DNA from: an uncultured Clostridium sp.
GTDB lineage: Bacteria; Bacillota; Clostridia; TANB77; CAG-508
Direction of reading: 5' to 3'
DNA: 64,000 nt
NCBI GenBank assembly: GCA_947427205.1
Contig: CANEHB010000001.1
Span: forward strand, 276,574-340,573
The position numbers were made by a program, and so were the translations under genes. Below, piece after piece: positions 18,854 through 28,208 of this stretch (position 1 is its first letter; each line of letters begins with the position of its first letter). The notes under the pieces were generated by a model, which worked only from the letters and a program-made list of their open reading frames with translations, was not told the origin of the DNA and did no database searches.

Positions 18854-19423
18854 ATGGAGTTGAAAAACCTAAAAACAAAATTTATAGGTCATAATATAAT
18901 ATATTTTAAAAGTATTAGTTCTACGCAAGTTTTTGCTAAGAGTACAAAAAACGAAGATACGCCAAATGGAACTGTTATAATAGCAGATTCACAAACAGAA
19001 GGAATTGGAACTCATGAAAGAAAATGGTATACTGGGAAAAATAATATCGCAATGACATTTGTATTATATCCAGAGTGTAATATAAGTAAAATATCAAATT
19101 TAACAGTTTTAATTGCAGAATGTATAATAAGTGCAATAAAAAAATTATATGGATATGAGCTAAAAATAAAAGAGCCTAATGATGTAATTTATAATAATAA
19201 AAAAATAGCAGGAATTTTAACTGAAAGTAAAGTAGAAGGGGAAAATGTAAAAAAAATTTTTATAGGAGTTGGATTAAATGTTAATCAAACAATTTTTCCA
19301 GAAAATTTAAAAGATATTGCATCTTCTTTGAAAAATGAATTTTTTAAAGAGTTTTCAAGAGAAGAAATCATTTCTGAATTTTTTAATATTTTTGAAGAAG
19401 AATATTTAAGACTAATAAAATAA
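18854..19423 (+). CDS. birA: Biotin--protein ligase, single-domain
   Basis: BirA activates biotin as biotinyl-AMP and transfers it to the lysine of carrier proteins. This 189-residue form has only the ligase core and lacks the N-terminal DNA-binding domain and C-terminal SH3 domain of the bifunctional type. The biotin-binding loop, usually GRGRxGRxW, reads EGIGTHERKW, and the usual KWPND reads KEPNDV followed by KKIAGILTES; IGVGLNVN is intact. Its target is very probably the BCCP encoded at 57262 (EAMKLMNE). The altered loop is unusual but W, ND and GIL features remain. Confidence 0.8.
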   Translation: MELKNLKTKFIGHNIIYFKSISSTQVFAKSTKNEDTPNGTVIIADSQTEGIGTHERKWYTGKNNIAMTFVLYPECNISKISNLTVLIAECIISAIKKLYGYELKIKEPNDVIYNNKKIAGILTESKVEGENVKKIFIGVGLNVNQTIFPENLKDIASSLKNEFFKEFSREEIISEFFNIFEEEYLRLIK

Positions 19424-19498
19424 ATATTGAAGTAGAAATAGCAGTGATAGGCTAGAAAAAATATGTAATTATATTATATATTAAGTGAGGAGTTTTTT

Positions 19499-20218
19499 AT
19501 GATTGAAATAAAAAAAGTTAGTAAGTCATATGTAAAAGAAAAAAAATCAATTAGTGATTTGGATTTAGAAATTAAAAATGGGGAAATATTTGGATTTTTA
19601 GGACCAAATGGAGCAGGAAAAACAACTACAATAAAGATGATTACAGGTATTTTAGAAATAGATGAAGGAGATATATTACTAGATGGTACAAGCATTTCTA
19701 AATCACCAGTAGAAGCAAAGAAAAAGTTTGGATTTGTTCCAGATAATCCAGATATATTTTTAAAATTAAAAGGAATTGAATATTTAAATTTTTTATCAGA
19801 TATTTATAAAATACCAAAAGAAGAAAGAAAAGAAAAAATAGAAAGTTTGTCAAAAAAGTTTGAAATATATGAGAACTTAAATGACAGAATTCAAAGTTAT
19901 TCTCATGGTATGAGACAAAAAATAAATGTAATTGGAACACTTCTTCATAATCCTAAAAACTGGATTTTAGATGAACCGATGACTGGATTAGATCCAAAAT
20001 CTTCACATGATTTAAAAGAAATGATGAAAGAATATGCTAAAGCTGGAAATACAGTATTTTTCTCAACTCATGTTCTTGAAGTAGCAGAAAAATTATGTGA
20101 TAGAATTGGAATAATAAATAAAGGAAAACTAATTTTTGTTGGTACTTATGAAGAAATGAAAAAACAATTTAAGGAAGATGCATCATTAGAAGATTTATTT
20201 TTGGAAATTACAGAATAA
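19499..20218 (+). CDS. ABC transporter ATP-binding protein
   Basis: A 239-residue ATPase with Walker A FLGPNGAGKTTTIKM (about residues 35-50), Q-loop region VPDNPDI, an atypical signature YSHGMRQK (in place of LSGGQ), Walker B NWILDEPMTGLDP and switch histidine in FFSTHVLEVAE. It is of the drug/lantibiotic-export (CcmA/DRA) type. The ribosome site is GAGGAG. The permease starts 112 bp downstream without a visible terminator between them, so they form an exporter pair; the substrate is unknown. Confidence 0.92.
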   Translation: MIEIKKVSKSYVKEKKSISDLDLEIKNGEIFGFLGPNGAGKTTTIKMITGILEIDEGDILLDGTSISKSPVEAKKKFGFVPDNPDIFLKLKGIEYLNFLSDIYKIPKEERKEKIESLSKKFEIYENLNDRIQSYSHGMRQKINVIGTLLHNPKNWILDEPMTGLDPKSSHDLKEMMKEYAKAGNTVFFSTHVLEVAEKLCDRIGIINKGKLIFVGTYEEMKKQFKEDASLEDLFLEITE

Positions 20219-20329
20219 TTTTAATAATAGTAATTTAAAAATTAATTATAAGAAAATATTTAATAAAAATTTAATATAAAAACAACATATTAAATTACTT
20301 ATAATATTAAAATGAAAGAAGATTTATAA

Positions 20330-21985
20330 ATGAAAGATATAATATTATTAACAAAAATTTTATTTAAAAGCTCTTTAAATAAAAATAAGAAAAATGGTAA
20401 AGAAGTCCATAGTTTAGGAAAGATAGTATTATTTACAGTATTATATGCATATTTAGCAGGAATTGTTGGATATATTAGTTATGAAGCAATAAGTAGCCTT
20501 ATGGAAATTAATCAAGAAGCTGTATTTTTTAATATATGTTTTGTAGGTATGATTGGAATGACTATTATTCAAACAGTATTTAATAGTTTAAATATTTTAT
20601 TTTTTTCAAAAGATATTGAATATTTAATGCCATTACCTATAAGTCCAATAAAAATTATAATGGCCAAATTTAATTGCTTAATAATATCAAGTTATATAAT
20701 TAATGCTATTGTAGTTTTACCAGTTTTAGTAGTATATGCAGTTTTATTAAAATTAGGAATTGCTTTTTATATAGTTGGCTTATTAGTATTATTGCTATTT
20801 CCGATTATGCCAGTAATACTTACATCGATTATTGTAACTATAATAATGAAATTTACAAATATAATAAGAAATAAAGATATGGTTCAATATTTAACGGTTT
20901 TTATAACTTTGATATTTGTAATAGGAATACAAATTTTTAGTTCTTCTGGAAGTAGTGATACAATGACAAATGAAGAACTAGCAAATATGCTTATAGAAAC
21001 GAATGGTTTAGTAGAACTATATTCTGATTATTTTATAACATTAAAACCAATTAATAATGCTTTATTAAACTATAATAATTTTAGTGGAATAATTAATTTA
21101 CTTATTTTATTTTTAGAATCAGGAGTAGTATATATTGTTGGTGGAATAATTACTGCTAAGATGTATATAAATGCTGTGACCTCTCTTACTACTCAAGGAA
21201 TTAAAAAAAGTAGAAAAATAAGTAAAGATAAAGATTATAAAGAAAAAACACTTTTAAAATCATATGTGAAAAAGGAATTTATTAATTTAACAAGAAATCC
21301 AATATTTTTTATGCAATGTATGTTACCATCAATTTTATTTCCAATATTATTTTCTTTTCCAATATTTGTTTCACTTAAAGAAGGTGGAGAAGAGGGAGTG
21401 TTAGAAATTCAAAATATGATATCACAAAATATTGAAACTTCACGTGGAATTATTGTTTCTTTAGCTGTGATTGCATTTTGTTTTATGTTTAATTTTATAG
21501 CAGTAACATCTGTATCAAGAGATAGAAATAATAGTGTATTTATGAAATATATTCCTGTAAATTTAGAAAAGCAATGTTTATATAAAACAATACCAGGAAT
21601 GACTTTAAATATGATTCCATTAATATATTTTTTAGTAGTAATAAAAATTATAGTGCCTATTATATCAATTAAAATAATATTATATATTTTGATTACATCA
21701 ATTTTAATGAATATATTTGATAATTATTGTTTTATAATAGTAGATTTAACAAACCCTAAGCTTGAATGGATAACAGAATATGCAGTTGTTAAACAAAATG
21801 TAAATATGTTTTTTCAATTTGTAATTATATTACTACAATTTGGGATAATAGGACTTATTGCATTAAAAATAACAAATATAGAAATTTTAGTAGCTATAAT
21901 AAGTTTAATATATATATTAGGAATGTATTTAATAAGAAAGTATGTTATTAAAAATCAAGTTAAACTATTTAGTAAAATAGTTTAA
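20330..21985 (+). CDS. ABC-2 type exporter permease, two-module
   Basis: A 551-residue integral membrane protein with about 12 hydrophobic segments, in two blocks (about residues 27-275 and 335-540) joined by a charged stretch (about 290-325, rich in Lys). FFSKDIEYLMPLPISPIKI resembles the conserved elbow of large ABC-2 permeases. It lacks ATPase motifs and depends on the 19499 gene. In Clostridia such ATPase-permease pairs export peptides or lipids, but no substrate can be assigned. Confidence 0.8.
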   Translation: MKDIILLTKILFKSSLNKNKKNGKEVHSLGKIVLFTVLYAYLAGIVGYISYEAISSLMEINQEAVFFNICFVGMIGMTIIQTVFNSLNILFFSKDIEYLMPLPISPIKIIMAKFNCLIISSYIINAIVVLPVLVVYAVLLKLGIAFYIVGLLVLLLFPIMPVILTSIIVTIIMKFTNIIRNKDMVQYLTVFITLIFVIGIQIFSSSGSSDTMTNEELANMLIETNGLVELYSDYFITLKPINNALLNYNNFSGIINLLILFLESGVVYIVGGIITAKMYINAVTSLTTQGIKKSRKISKDKDYKEKTLLKSYVKKEFINLTRNPIFFMQCMLPSILFPILFSFPIFVSLKEGGEEGVLEIQNMISQNIETSRGIIVSLAVIAFCFMFNFIAVTSVSRDRNNSVFMKYIPVNLEKQCLYKTIPGMTLNMIPLIYFLVVIKIIVPIISIKIILYILITSILMNIFDNYCFIIVDLTNPKLEWITEYAVVKQNVNMFFQFVIILLQFGIIGLIALKITNIEILVAIISLIYILGMYLIRKYVIKNQVKLFSKIV

Positions 21986-22096
21986 AATGTAAGATGAAGT
22001 GATTTATATAATATTAAATTTTCAAAACTTTATAATATCAATTATATAGATATTATAGAAAATGAATAAAAAATATGAAATAGAAAGAGGAGTTTT

Positions 22097-23038
22097 ATGG
22101 AAGAACAAAAACCTTTTTATAAAATTATAAATGAAATATGCGAGGAAAAAAGTATAAATCAAAAACTCCTTTCATATGGGTGGATTAGAGAATTAAAAAA
22201 AGAAAATAAATCACACTATATAATTAGGTATCAACTTGACTTAAATAGTGCGATATCATATAAAATTGCTGGAGATAAGTTTGCAACATATGAGGTTCTA
22301 AAATCAAATAATGTTCCAACAATAGAGCATAAAATGATATTTAATCCTAAAACAAGAAGTGTATATTATGAAAATAAATTTATAGAAGAAGCCAAAAAGT
22401 TATTGTCAGAAAACAACAATAAAGTTGTTATAAAAGCAAACGATTCTTTTGAAGGAAGAGATGTATATTTTTGCAAATCAGAAGAGGAGATTGAAGATAC
22501 AATAAAAAAATTATTTGAAGAAAAAAATCCAACTTTAAGTGCTTGTCCATATATGGAAATAGATTTTGAATATAGAGCCATATATTTATGTGGAGAGTTA
22601 TTATATATTTATAAGAAAAGAAAACCATATGTTATTGGTGATGGAAAAAAGACTTTGCAAGAATTAATAGATAAGAAAAATAATGATAATAATATACAAA
22701 TAGATGTAACTAAAGAACTTGATTTGAAATATGTTCCTAAAGATAAAGAAGAAGTTGTAGTATCTTGGAAACATAATTTAAGTAATGGTGCAGAGCCAAT
22801 TGTAATAGATGAAAAAGATGAGTTTATAGAAAAGGTAAAAAAAGTTGCTTTAGATGCAGGTAATGCATTAAATATCGAATTTGCAAGTATAGATGTTGCA
22901 AAAACTAAAAATAATGAGATTTTTGTAATGGAAGTAAATGGAAGTGTATGTATGAATAAGTTTACAGAGATTATACCAAATGGTTATAATATAGCAAAAG
23001 AAATTTATTCAAAAGCAATAGATAAAATGTTCGAGTAA
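22097..23038 (+). CDS. ATP-grasp ligase related to cyanophycin synthetase/RimK
   Basis: A 313-residue protein with an ATP-grasp fold. DLNSAISYKIAGDKFATYEVLKSNNVPT is the typical entry segment, NKVVIKANDSFEGRDVYF gives the nucleotide-binding lysine, YMEIDFEYRAIYLCGELLY holds the adenine-ribose region, and EFASIDVA...EIFVMEVNGSVCMNKF gives the metal ligands (E and N). RKPYVIGDGKKTLQELI is characteristic of cyanophycin-synthetase and glutathione-synthase GshF relatives. Such enzymes join carboxylates to amines. Being alone, it lacks the Mur-ligase domain of cyanophycin synthetase, so it may act in peptide modification or a small-peptide pathway. Confidence 0.7.
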   Translation: MEEQKPFYKIINEICEEKSINQKLLSYGWIRELKKENKSHYIIRYQLDLNSAISYKIAGDKFATYEVLKSNNVPTIEHKMIFNPKTRSVYYENKFIEEAKKLLSENNNKVVIKANDSFEGRDVYFCKSEEEIEDTIKKLFEEKNPTLSACPYMEIDFEYRAIYLCGELLYIYKKRKPYVIGDGKKTLQELIDKKNNDNNIQIDVTKELDLKYVPKDKEEVVVSWKHNLSNGAEPIVIDEKDEFIEKVKKVALDAGNALNIEFASIDVAKTKNNEIFVMEVNGSVCMNKFTEIIPNGYNIAKEIYSKAIDKMFE

Positions 23039-23041
23039 GTG

Positions 23042-23186
23042 TTTAGACATGGGGACGTAGTTGTTGTCTAAATTAAAATAAAATTTATCTATAATATTCA
23101 ATTATAATTAATATTGTAAAAATTCAACTATAATTGAATATATCTATTCTATAAATTTAGACAACAACTACGTTCCCATGTCTAAA
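23042..23186. mobile_element. REP/BIME-like palindromic element (MITE)
   Basis: A 145-bp element with 33-bp terminal inverted repeats: 23042-23074 and 23154-23186 match at 32 of 33 positions. Each arm is itself a hairpin (TTTAGACA with TGTCTAAA) enclosing ATGGGGACGTAGTTGT. The core has another inverted repeat (23097-23110 with 23127-23140). The GGGGACG signature is that of REP sequences moved by Y1 (IS200-like/RAYT) transposases. It lies 3 bp after the ATP-grasp stop codon and may act as its terminator. No transposase is in the window. Confidence 0.8.
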
Positions 23187-23222
23187 TAACTATAGGAATT
23201 AATACTAATAGACAAAAAAAAC

Positions 23223-23251
23223 TTGACAGTTTACAATAATACATATAAAAT
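23223..23251 (+). promoter_or_regulatory. Promoter of rny
   Basis: Consensus TTGACA (23223-23228) and TAAAAT (23246-23251) with a 17-bp spacer. Confidence 0.85.
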
Positions 23252-23357
23252 AGTAATGTAGGATAAAATACAATATAAATTATATAAATAATTGTTTGAT
23301 TTATGAAATAATTTTGTTGTACATTGAAAATTTAATAGAAAAGAGGTAAATGTAATT

Positions 23358-24905
23358 ATGGTGCAAACAGTTTTAATTATCATTGCCACTATTCTTATCT
23401 CAGCTGCAATATTTATCCCCGTTGGAAGTATTATAAGAAAAAAAATTGCAGAATCTAAAATTCAAAGTGCAGAAAGTGAAGCTAGAAGATTAATTGAAAA
23501 CGTAAAGATAGAAGCAGAAAATTTAAAGAAAGAAGAATTGATTAAAGCTAAAGAAGAAGTACTACAAATCAGAAATGAATTAGATCAAGAGATGAAAGAA
23601 AGAAGAGGCGATGTTCAAGCACAAGAAAGAAGATTAATCCAGAAAGAAGAAAACTTAGAAAAAAGAGCAACTATGTATGATGGAAAAGAAAAAGAACTAG
23701 AGAGAAAATTTGCAGAAAATGAACAAAAAAGAGAAGAATTAGAAGGGCTTTACAATAAAGAACTTGAAGAGTTACAAAGAATTTCTGGGTTAACACAAGA
23801 ACAAGCAAAACAACAATTATTAAGTGAGTTAGATAAAGAAATAACTCAAGAAAAAGCAGCAATGATTAGAGATTTAGAAGCAAAGGCAAAAGAAGATGCT
23901 ACAAAAAATGCAAGAGAAATTGTAAGTTTTGCAATTCAAAAATGTGCAGCTGATCATACTTCAGAAACAACAGTATCTGTTGTTTCACTTCCAAATGATG
24001 AAATGAAGGGAAGAATAATAGGTAGAGAAGGAAGAAATATAAAAACACTAGAAACTCTTACAGGAATTGATTTAATAATTGATGATACTCCTGAGGCCGT
24101 TATTATTTCTGGATTTGATCCATTAAGAAGAGAAGTGGCAAGAATAGCTATAGAAAAACTAATTGAAGATGGAAGAATACATCCAGCTAAAATTGAGGAA
24201 ATGGTTGAAAAAGCAAAAGAAGAAGTTGCAACAATTATAAAAGAAGAAGGAGAAAGGGCAGCTTTAGAAACAGGTGTTAATAACCTTCATCCAGATATAA
24301 TTAAATTAATTGGTAAATTAAAATATAGAACTAGTTATGGACAAAATGTTTTAAACCACTCAATTGAAGTTTCTAACTTAGCTAGAATAATGGCAGAAGA
24401 ACTAGGAATAAATTCTAAAATTGCAAGACGTGCAGGACTATTGCATGATATAGGAAAAGCATTAGACCATGATATGGAAGGTACACACGTAGAATTAGGT
24501 GTTGAAATTCTAAAGAAATATAAGGAAAATGATACAGTAATAAATGCTGTAGAAGCACATCATGGAGATGTTGAACCACTTACATTAGAAGCAATACTTG
24601 TACAAGCAGCTGATGCAATATCAGCATCAAGACCTGGAGCAAGAAGAGAGACTTTAGAATCATATATTAAAAGATTAGAAAAACTTGAGGAAATTGCAGA
24701 TTCATTTGAGGGGGTTGAAAAATCATTTGCAATTCAAGCAGGACGTGAAGTTAGATTAATAGTAAAACCTGATAAAGTTTCTGATAGTGATATGGTTGTA
24801 ATGGCTAGAGAAGTTGCTAAAAAAGTAGAAAACGAAATGGAATATCCAGGACAAATAAAAGTAAATGTAATCAGAGAATCAAGAGTAATTGATTATGCAA
24901 AATAA
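23358..24905 (+). CDS. rny: Ribonuclease Y
   Basis: RNase Y is the membrane-bound endonuclease that starts mRNA decay in Firmicutes. The 515-residue protein has an N-terminal membrane helix (about residues 5-24), a long coiled coil (about 30-190, rich in Glu/Lys/Arg), a KH domain (about 205-265, [17 protein letters not shown]) and an HD domain with [12 protein letters not shown] and [19 protein letters not shown] (about 330-430) followed by [10 protein letters not shown]. The C-terminal domain is complete. It stands alone with its own promoter and terminator. Confidence 0.98.
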   Translation: MVQTVLIIIATILISAAIFIPVGSIIRKKIAESKIQSAESEARRLIENVKIEAENLKKEELIKAKEEVLQIRNELDQEMKERRGDVQAQERRLIQKEENLEKRATMYDGKEKELERKFAENEQKREELEGLYNKELEELQRISGLTQEQAKQQLLSELDKEITQEKAAMIRDLEAKAKEDATKNAREIVSFAIQKCAADHTSETTVSVVSLPNDEMKGRIIGREGRNIKTLETLTGIDLIIDDTPEAVIISGFDPLRREVARIAIEKLIEDGRIHPAKIEEMVEKAKEEVATIIKEEGERAALETGVNNLHPDIIKLIGKLKYRTSYGQNVLNHSIEVSNLARIMAEELGINSKIARRAGLLHDIGKALDHDMEGTHVELGVEILKKYKENDTVINAVEAHHGDVEPLTLEAILVQAADAISASRPGARRETLESYIKRLEKLEEIADSFEGVEKSFAIQAGREVRLIVKPDKVSDSDMVVMAREVAKKVENEMEYPGQIKVNVIRESRVIDYAK

Positions 24906-24912
24906 TTCTTAT

Positions 24913-24946
24913 AAAAAAGGTAGAAATTTTATTCTACCTTTTTTTG
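24913..24946 (+). terminator. rny terminator
   Basis: AAAAAAGGTAGAA and TTCTACCTTTTTTT form a hairpin with a long T run. Confidence 0.9.
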
Positions 24947-24955
24947 TTTGAACTC

Positions 24956-24984
24956 TTGACATTGTAAGGTTTTGAGCATATAAT
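24956..24984 (+). promoter_or_regulatory. Perfect-consensus promoter of the sigma-factor gene
   Basis: TTGACA (24956-24961) and TATAAT (24979-24984) with exactly 17 bp between them: the only fully consensus promoter I find in this window. Confidence 0.9.
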
Positions 24985-25021
24985 ACTGCTATAACTTGCG
25001 TAGGAGGTTTCAAAATTGTAA

Positions 25022-25666
25022 ATGCATAATAATAACTTATATTCTTTTAACAATAAATATGAGAACATTCCAGATGAGAAACTAATCGAACAAATAAGAT
25101 TAGGCGATTTAGGAGCGCAAAATTATTTATTAGAAAAATATAGAAATATTGTTAACATGAAAGCAAATAAATTTTTCTTAATAGGTGCAGAAAGTGATGA
25201 TATGGTTCAAGAAGGAATGATAGGATTATTCAAAGCAATAAAATCATTTGATCTAGAAAAAAATAATTCTTTTAAAACTTTTGCGAATTTATGTATAGAA
25301 AGACAGTTGATAACAGCTATAAAAACTTCAAACAGACAAAAACATTTACCACTTAATTCATCATTTTCACTTAATACATCAGCGTATGATGAAAATGATG
25401 ATACAACAGTAATGGAAATTTTAGATACTAATTTTGTAGAAGATCCATTAGATACAATAACCAAAAGAGAATATTTAGAATTTGTAGAAAGTAGAATAGA
25501 TGAGAATTTAAGTTTTTTTGAAAAACAGGTTTTAAATAGATACATACAAGGAGAAAGTTATGTAGACATAGCAGAGAAATTAAATTCTCCTGTTAAATCA
25601 ATAGATAATGCAATACAAAGAATTAGAAAAAAAGCAAACAAGGCAATAACAGAAAGTGATATTTAA
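25022..25666 (+). CDS. sigH: SigH-type sigma factor
   Basis: A 214-residue sigma-70-family factor of the SigH (sigma-30) type. Region 2 has DEKLIEQIRLGDLGAQNYLLEKY, the core-binding SDDMVQEGMIGLFKAIKSFD, and region 2.4 KTFANLCIERQLITAIKTSNRQKH. Region 4 has FEKQVLNRYIQGESYVDIAEKL, its helix-turn-helix and KSIDNAIQRIRKKA. SigH governs competence or the onset of sporulation in Firmicutes. The ATG was chosen after the TAGGAGGT ribosome site (12 nt away); the TTG nearer to that site is followed at once by a stop codon. It is expressed alone from a very strong promoter, next to rny. Confidence 0.9.
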   Translation: MHNNNLYSFNNKYENIPDEKLIEQIRLGDLGAQNYLLEKYRNIVNMKANKFFLIGAESDDMVQEGMIGLFKAIKSFDLEKNNSFKTFANLCIERQLITAIKTSNRQKHLPLNSSFSLNTSAYDENDDTTVMEILDTNFVEDPLDTITKREYLEFVESRIDENLSFFEKQVLNRYIQGESYVDIAEKLNSPVKSIDNAIQRIRKKANKAITESDI

Positions 25667-25690
25667 TAAAATAAATAGTTATATAAAAAT

Positions 25691-25720
25691 AGAGTGAAAT
25701 AAAATTTTACTTTATTTTTT
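25691..25720 (+). terminator. Possible sigH terminator
   Basis: AAATAAA and TTTATTT pair around an AT-rich loop, followed by six T residues; the stem has few G-C pairs. Confidence 0.5.
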
Positions 25721-25802
25721 AATATAAAAATAAAGTTTATATAATTTAGGTAGACATATATTGTATTTATATATATAATAAATAAGTACACTCTTGACTT
25801 AT

Positions 25803-26077
25803 GTGGTAGATGCTGTGAGTGTTTGCGAAGAATGAGCAATTACAGTTACAGTATGTGTAATGAAATGAAGCTGCACGTAGTGCGAATGTAAAGAAATATA
25901 AGATAGAAGTTTAATTAATTTAAAGAAGTAATGCCCTCTTAGCTCAGGTGGTAGATGCTGTGAGTGTTTGCGAAGAATGAGCAATTACAGTCACAGTATG
26001 CGTAATGAAATGAAGCTGCACGTAGTGCGAATGTAAAGAAATATAAGATAGAAGTTTAATTAATTTAAAGAAGTAAT

Positions 26078-26092
<15 letters not shown>
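25803..26092 (+). repeat. 145-bp tandem repeat containing tRNA-Thr 5' fragments
   Basis: Copy A (25803-25947) and copy B (25948-26092) differ at only 2 of 145 positions. Each unit ends with the start of a tRNA-Thr sequence. The fragment 25933-25955 is identical to bases 1-23 of the true tRNA at 26078, and a decayed version precedes copy A (about 25790-25810). The 122-nt filler between fragments contains possible hairpins (for example CTGTGA with TCACAG) but no convincing gene on either strand. Confidence 0.9.
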
Positions 26093-26153
<61 letters not shown>

Positions 26154-26189
26154 TTTTTATAAAAAAATGAAGAAAAGAAAGGAATAAAA

Positions 26190-27284
26190 ATGAAAATAGG
26201 AATAGTTGGACTTCCAAATGTTGGAAAAAGCACTTTATTTAATAGCATAACAAAAGCTGGAGCAGAATGTGCAAATTATCCATTTTGCACAATAGAACCT
26301 AATGTAGGTGTGGTTGCAGTTCCAGATGAAAGAATAGAGAAACTAGCAGAAATTTATAAGCCACAAAAAGTAACAAATGCAATTGTAGAATTTGTAGATA
26401 TAGCTGGTTTAGTAAAAGGAGCAAGTAGAGGAGAAGGTTTAGGTAATAAGTTCTTATCTCATATAAGAGAAGTTGATAGCATACTTCAAGTTGTTAGATG
26501 TTTTGAAAATTCTAATATTGTTCATGTTGAAGGAAATATAGATCCACTTCGTGATATTGAAACAATAAATCTTGAATTGATTTTTGCAGATTTAGAAACA
26601 ATAGAAAAGAGATTAGAAAGAGCTAAAAAACTTTTAAAAGCAGATAAAAAATATCAATTTGAAATTGATACATTAGAAAAAGTAAAAGAAGTTTTAGATA
26701 ATGGTAAATGTGCAAGAACTTTATCATATACTGATGAAGAAAAAGAAGTTTTAAAAGAAAGTTTCTTATTAACTTTAAAACCAGTATTATATGTTGCAAA
26801 TGTGTCAGAAGACGAAATAGAAAATTGCGAAAATAATAGCAATGTTTTAAAAGTAAAAGAATATGCAAAATCAGAAGGTGCAGATGTAATACCACTTTGT
26901 GTCAAAATAGAAGAAGAATTAAGTACATTAGAAAAAGATGATAAAATAGAAATGCTACAAGCACTTGGACTTGAAGAATCAGGATTAGATAAACTTATAA
27001 AAGCAAGTTATAAATTATTAGGATTAATGTCTTTTTTAACTGCTGGAGAACCTGAGGTAAGAGCATGGACAATAAAAATAGGAACTAAAGCACCACAAGC
27101 TGCTGGAAAAATACATTCAGATATTGAAAGAGGATTTATAAAGGCAGAAGTTATTTCATTTGATGATTTAATGAATGCAGGTGGATCAATGGTTCAAGCA
27201 AAAGAAAAAGGTTTAGTTCGTTCAGAAGGAAAAGAATATATAATGCGTGATGGAGATATTGTTTTATTTAGATTTAATGTTTAA
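26190..27284 (+). CDS. ychF: Redox-regulated ATPase/GTPase YchF
   Basis: A 364-residue Obg-family protein that binds ATP in preference to GTP and associates with ribosomes. The G1 motif is GLPNVGKSTLFNSIT. Switch I NYPFCTIEPNVGVV and G3 DIAGLVKGASRGEGLGNKFL are typical, and there is a coiled coil (about residues 130-165). The TGS domain at the C-terminus has FLTAGEPEVRAWTIKIGTKAPQAAGKIHSD-type residues. It follows the tRNA by 36 bp and ends with no clear terminator. Confidence 0.97.
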   Translation: MKIGIVGLPNVGKSTLFNSITKAGAECANYPFCTIEPNVGVVAVPDERIEKLAEIYKPQKVTNAIVEFVDIAGLVKGASRGEGLGNKFLSHIREVDSILQVVRCFENSNIVHVEGNIDPLRDIETINLELIFADLETIEKRLERAKKLLKADKKYQFEIDTLEKVKEVLDNGKCARTLSYTDEEKEVLKESFLLTLKPVLYVANVSEDEIENCENNSNVLKVKEYAKSEGADVIPLCVKIEEELSTLEKDDKIEMLQALGLEESGLDKLIKASYKLLGLMSFLTAGEPEVRAWTIKIGTKAPQAAGKIHSDIERGFIKAEVISFDDLMNAGGSMVQAKEKGLVRSEGKEYIMRDGDIVLFRFNV

Positions 27285-27347
27285 AATATTAAAATAATAT
27301 TACAAATATTACAATTGTGTTAAAAAATAAAAAAATGTCAAAAAAAC

Positions 27348-27376
27348 TTGCATTAAAAATTTTTTATGGTTATAAT
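27348..27376 (+). promoter_or_regulatory. Promoter of the LPYAG surface protein gene
   Basis: TTGCAT (27348-27353) and TATAAT (27371-27376) with a 17-bp spacer. Confidence 0.8.
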
Positions 27377-27411
27377 ATGAACAGATGTTAAGAAATAGGG
27401 AGATGGAAAAA

Positions 27412-27840
27412 ATGGTAAAATTTAGTAAAGAAAAAATGTTAGTTAGTTTAATTATTGTTACATTAGTAGCATTAGTAATTGGAAACGTTGCTTCACTTGC
27501 AACAGAACCAGATGGTAGTGAAAATAACACAACAGGTGGTACTTTAACACTTACACCATCAAATAATACAAATGCAGTAAGTGCAGTAGCTGGAGAAAAT
27601 AATACAAATACAAATACTAATAGTTCTTCAAATACTGTTGGAGCTGTAAATAACACAAACTCAAATAAAAATACAAATACAAACACTAATACTAATACAA
27701 ACACAAAAGCAAATACATCAAATACAAATTCTAGCAAATTACCATATGCTGGATCAAATTCAACTGTTATTTTTGTAGTAATTGCGCTTGGAGTGTCAGC
27801 ATTATATGCATATAAAAAAGTATCAGATTATAATGTTTAA
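27412..27840 (+). CDS. Asn/Thr-rich cell-wall-anchored protein with LPYAG sorting signal
   Basis: The first in-frame ATG (27385) has no ribosome site; GGGAG lies 9 bases before the ATG at 27412, which gives a 142-residue protein. Residues about 7-31 are a signal peptide. The middle (about 40-108) is an Asn/Thr/Ser-rich low-complexity linker. The C-terminus is a sortase-type signal: KLPYAGSNST, a membrane helix (about 116-132) and a charged tail. LPYAG is an LPxTG-like variant. The sortase at 43258 is its best candidate partner. It probably covers or spans the wall; no functional domain is visible. Confidence 0.78.
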   Translation: MVKFSKEKMLVSLIIVTLVALVIGNVASLATEPDGSENNTTGGTLTLTPSNNTNAVSAVAGENNTNTNTNSSSNTVGAVNNTNSNKNTNTNTNTNTNTKANTSNTNSSKLPYAGSNSTVIFVVIALGVSALYAYKKVSDYNV

Positions 27841-27866
27841 TAAAAACTAACCAAATTAAAAATATA

Positions 27867-27892
27867 AAAGCACACAATATGTGTGCTTTTTT
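27867..27892 (+). terminator. Terminator after LPYAG gene
   Basis: AAAAGCACACA and TGTGTGCTTTT form a compact hairpin with a T run. From here to 28090 I see nothing further. Confidence 0.9.
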
Positions 27893-28092
27893 GTTGTTTA
27901 AATAATGTATATACTTTCTTATAAAATATAATTCTAAAGAATATATGCTAAATCTATAATAACTATTAATAAATGTATTATTGATAATTTTTTATAAGTA
28001 CAAAAAATAGAAATAATATTTATCAGTTACATTAAGATTACATAAAAACACAAAATAATTATTGCGTTTTATGTAAATTTTATCCAAAAGTA

Positions 28093-28121
28093 TTGAAATG
28101 TTAAAAGAAATCTGGTATAAT
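28093..28121 (+). promoter_or_regulatory. Promoter of the Wzz/BY-kinase gene
   Basis: TTGAAA (28093-28098) and TATAAT (28116-28121) with a 17-bp spacer. Confidence 0.8.
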
Positions 28122-28208
28122 AGTAAAAGAATTTAAGTTTACAAAAGATGCAAGTGAGAGTTATGGCTTATTATTTGTGTCTTTTATTTTATTATGCGAG
28201 GGATAAAA

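Noticed and set aside
23042..23186. CRISPR array
   Set aside because: Only two arms in inverted orientation; no direct repeats with regular spacers here or elsewhere in the window.
27309..27737. Minus-strand ORF of 142 codons rich in Val and Phe
   Set aside because: It is the antisense of the Asn/Thr-rich LPYAG gene; repetitive AAT/ACA codons give open antisense frames.
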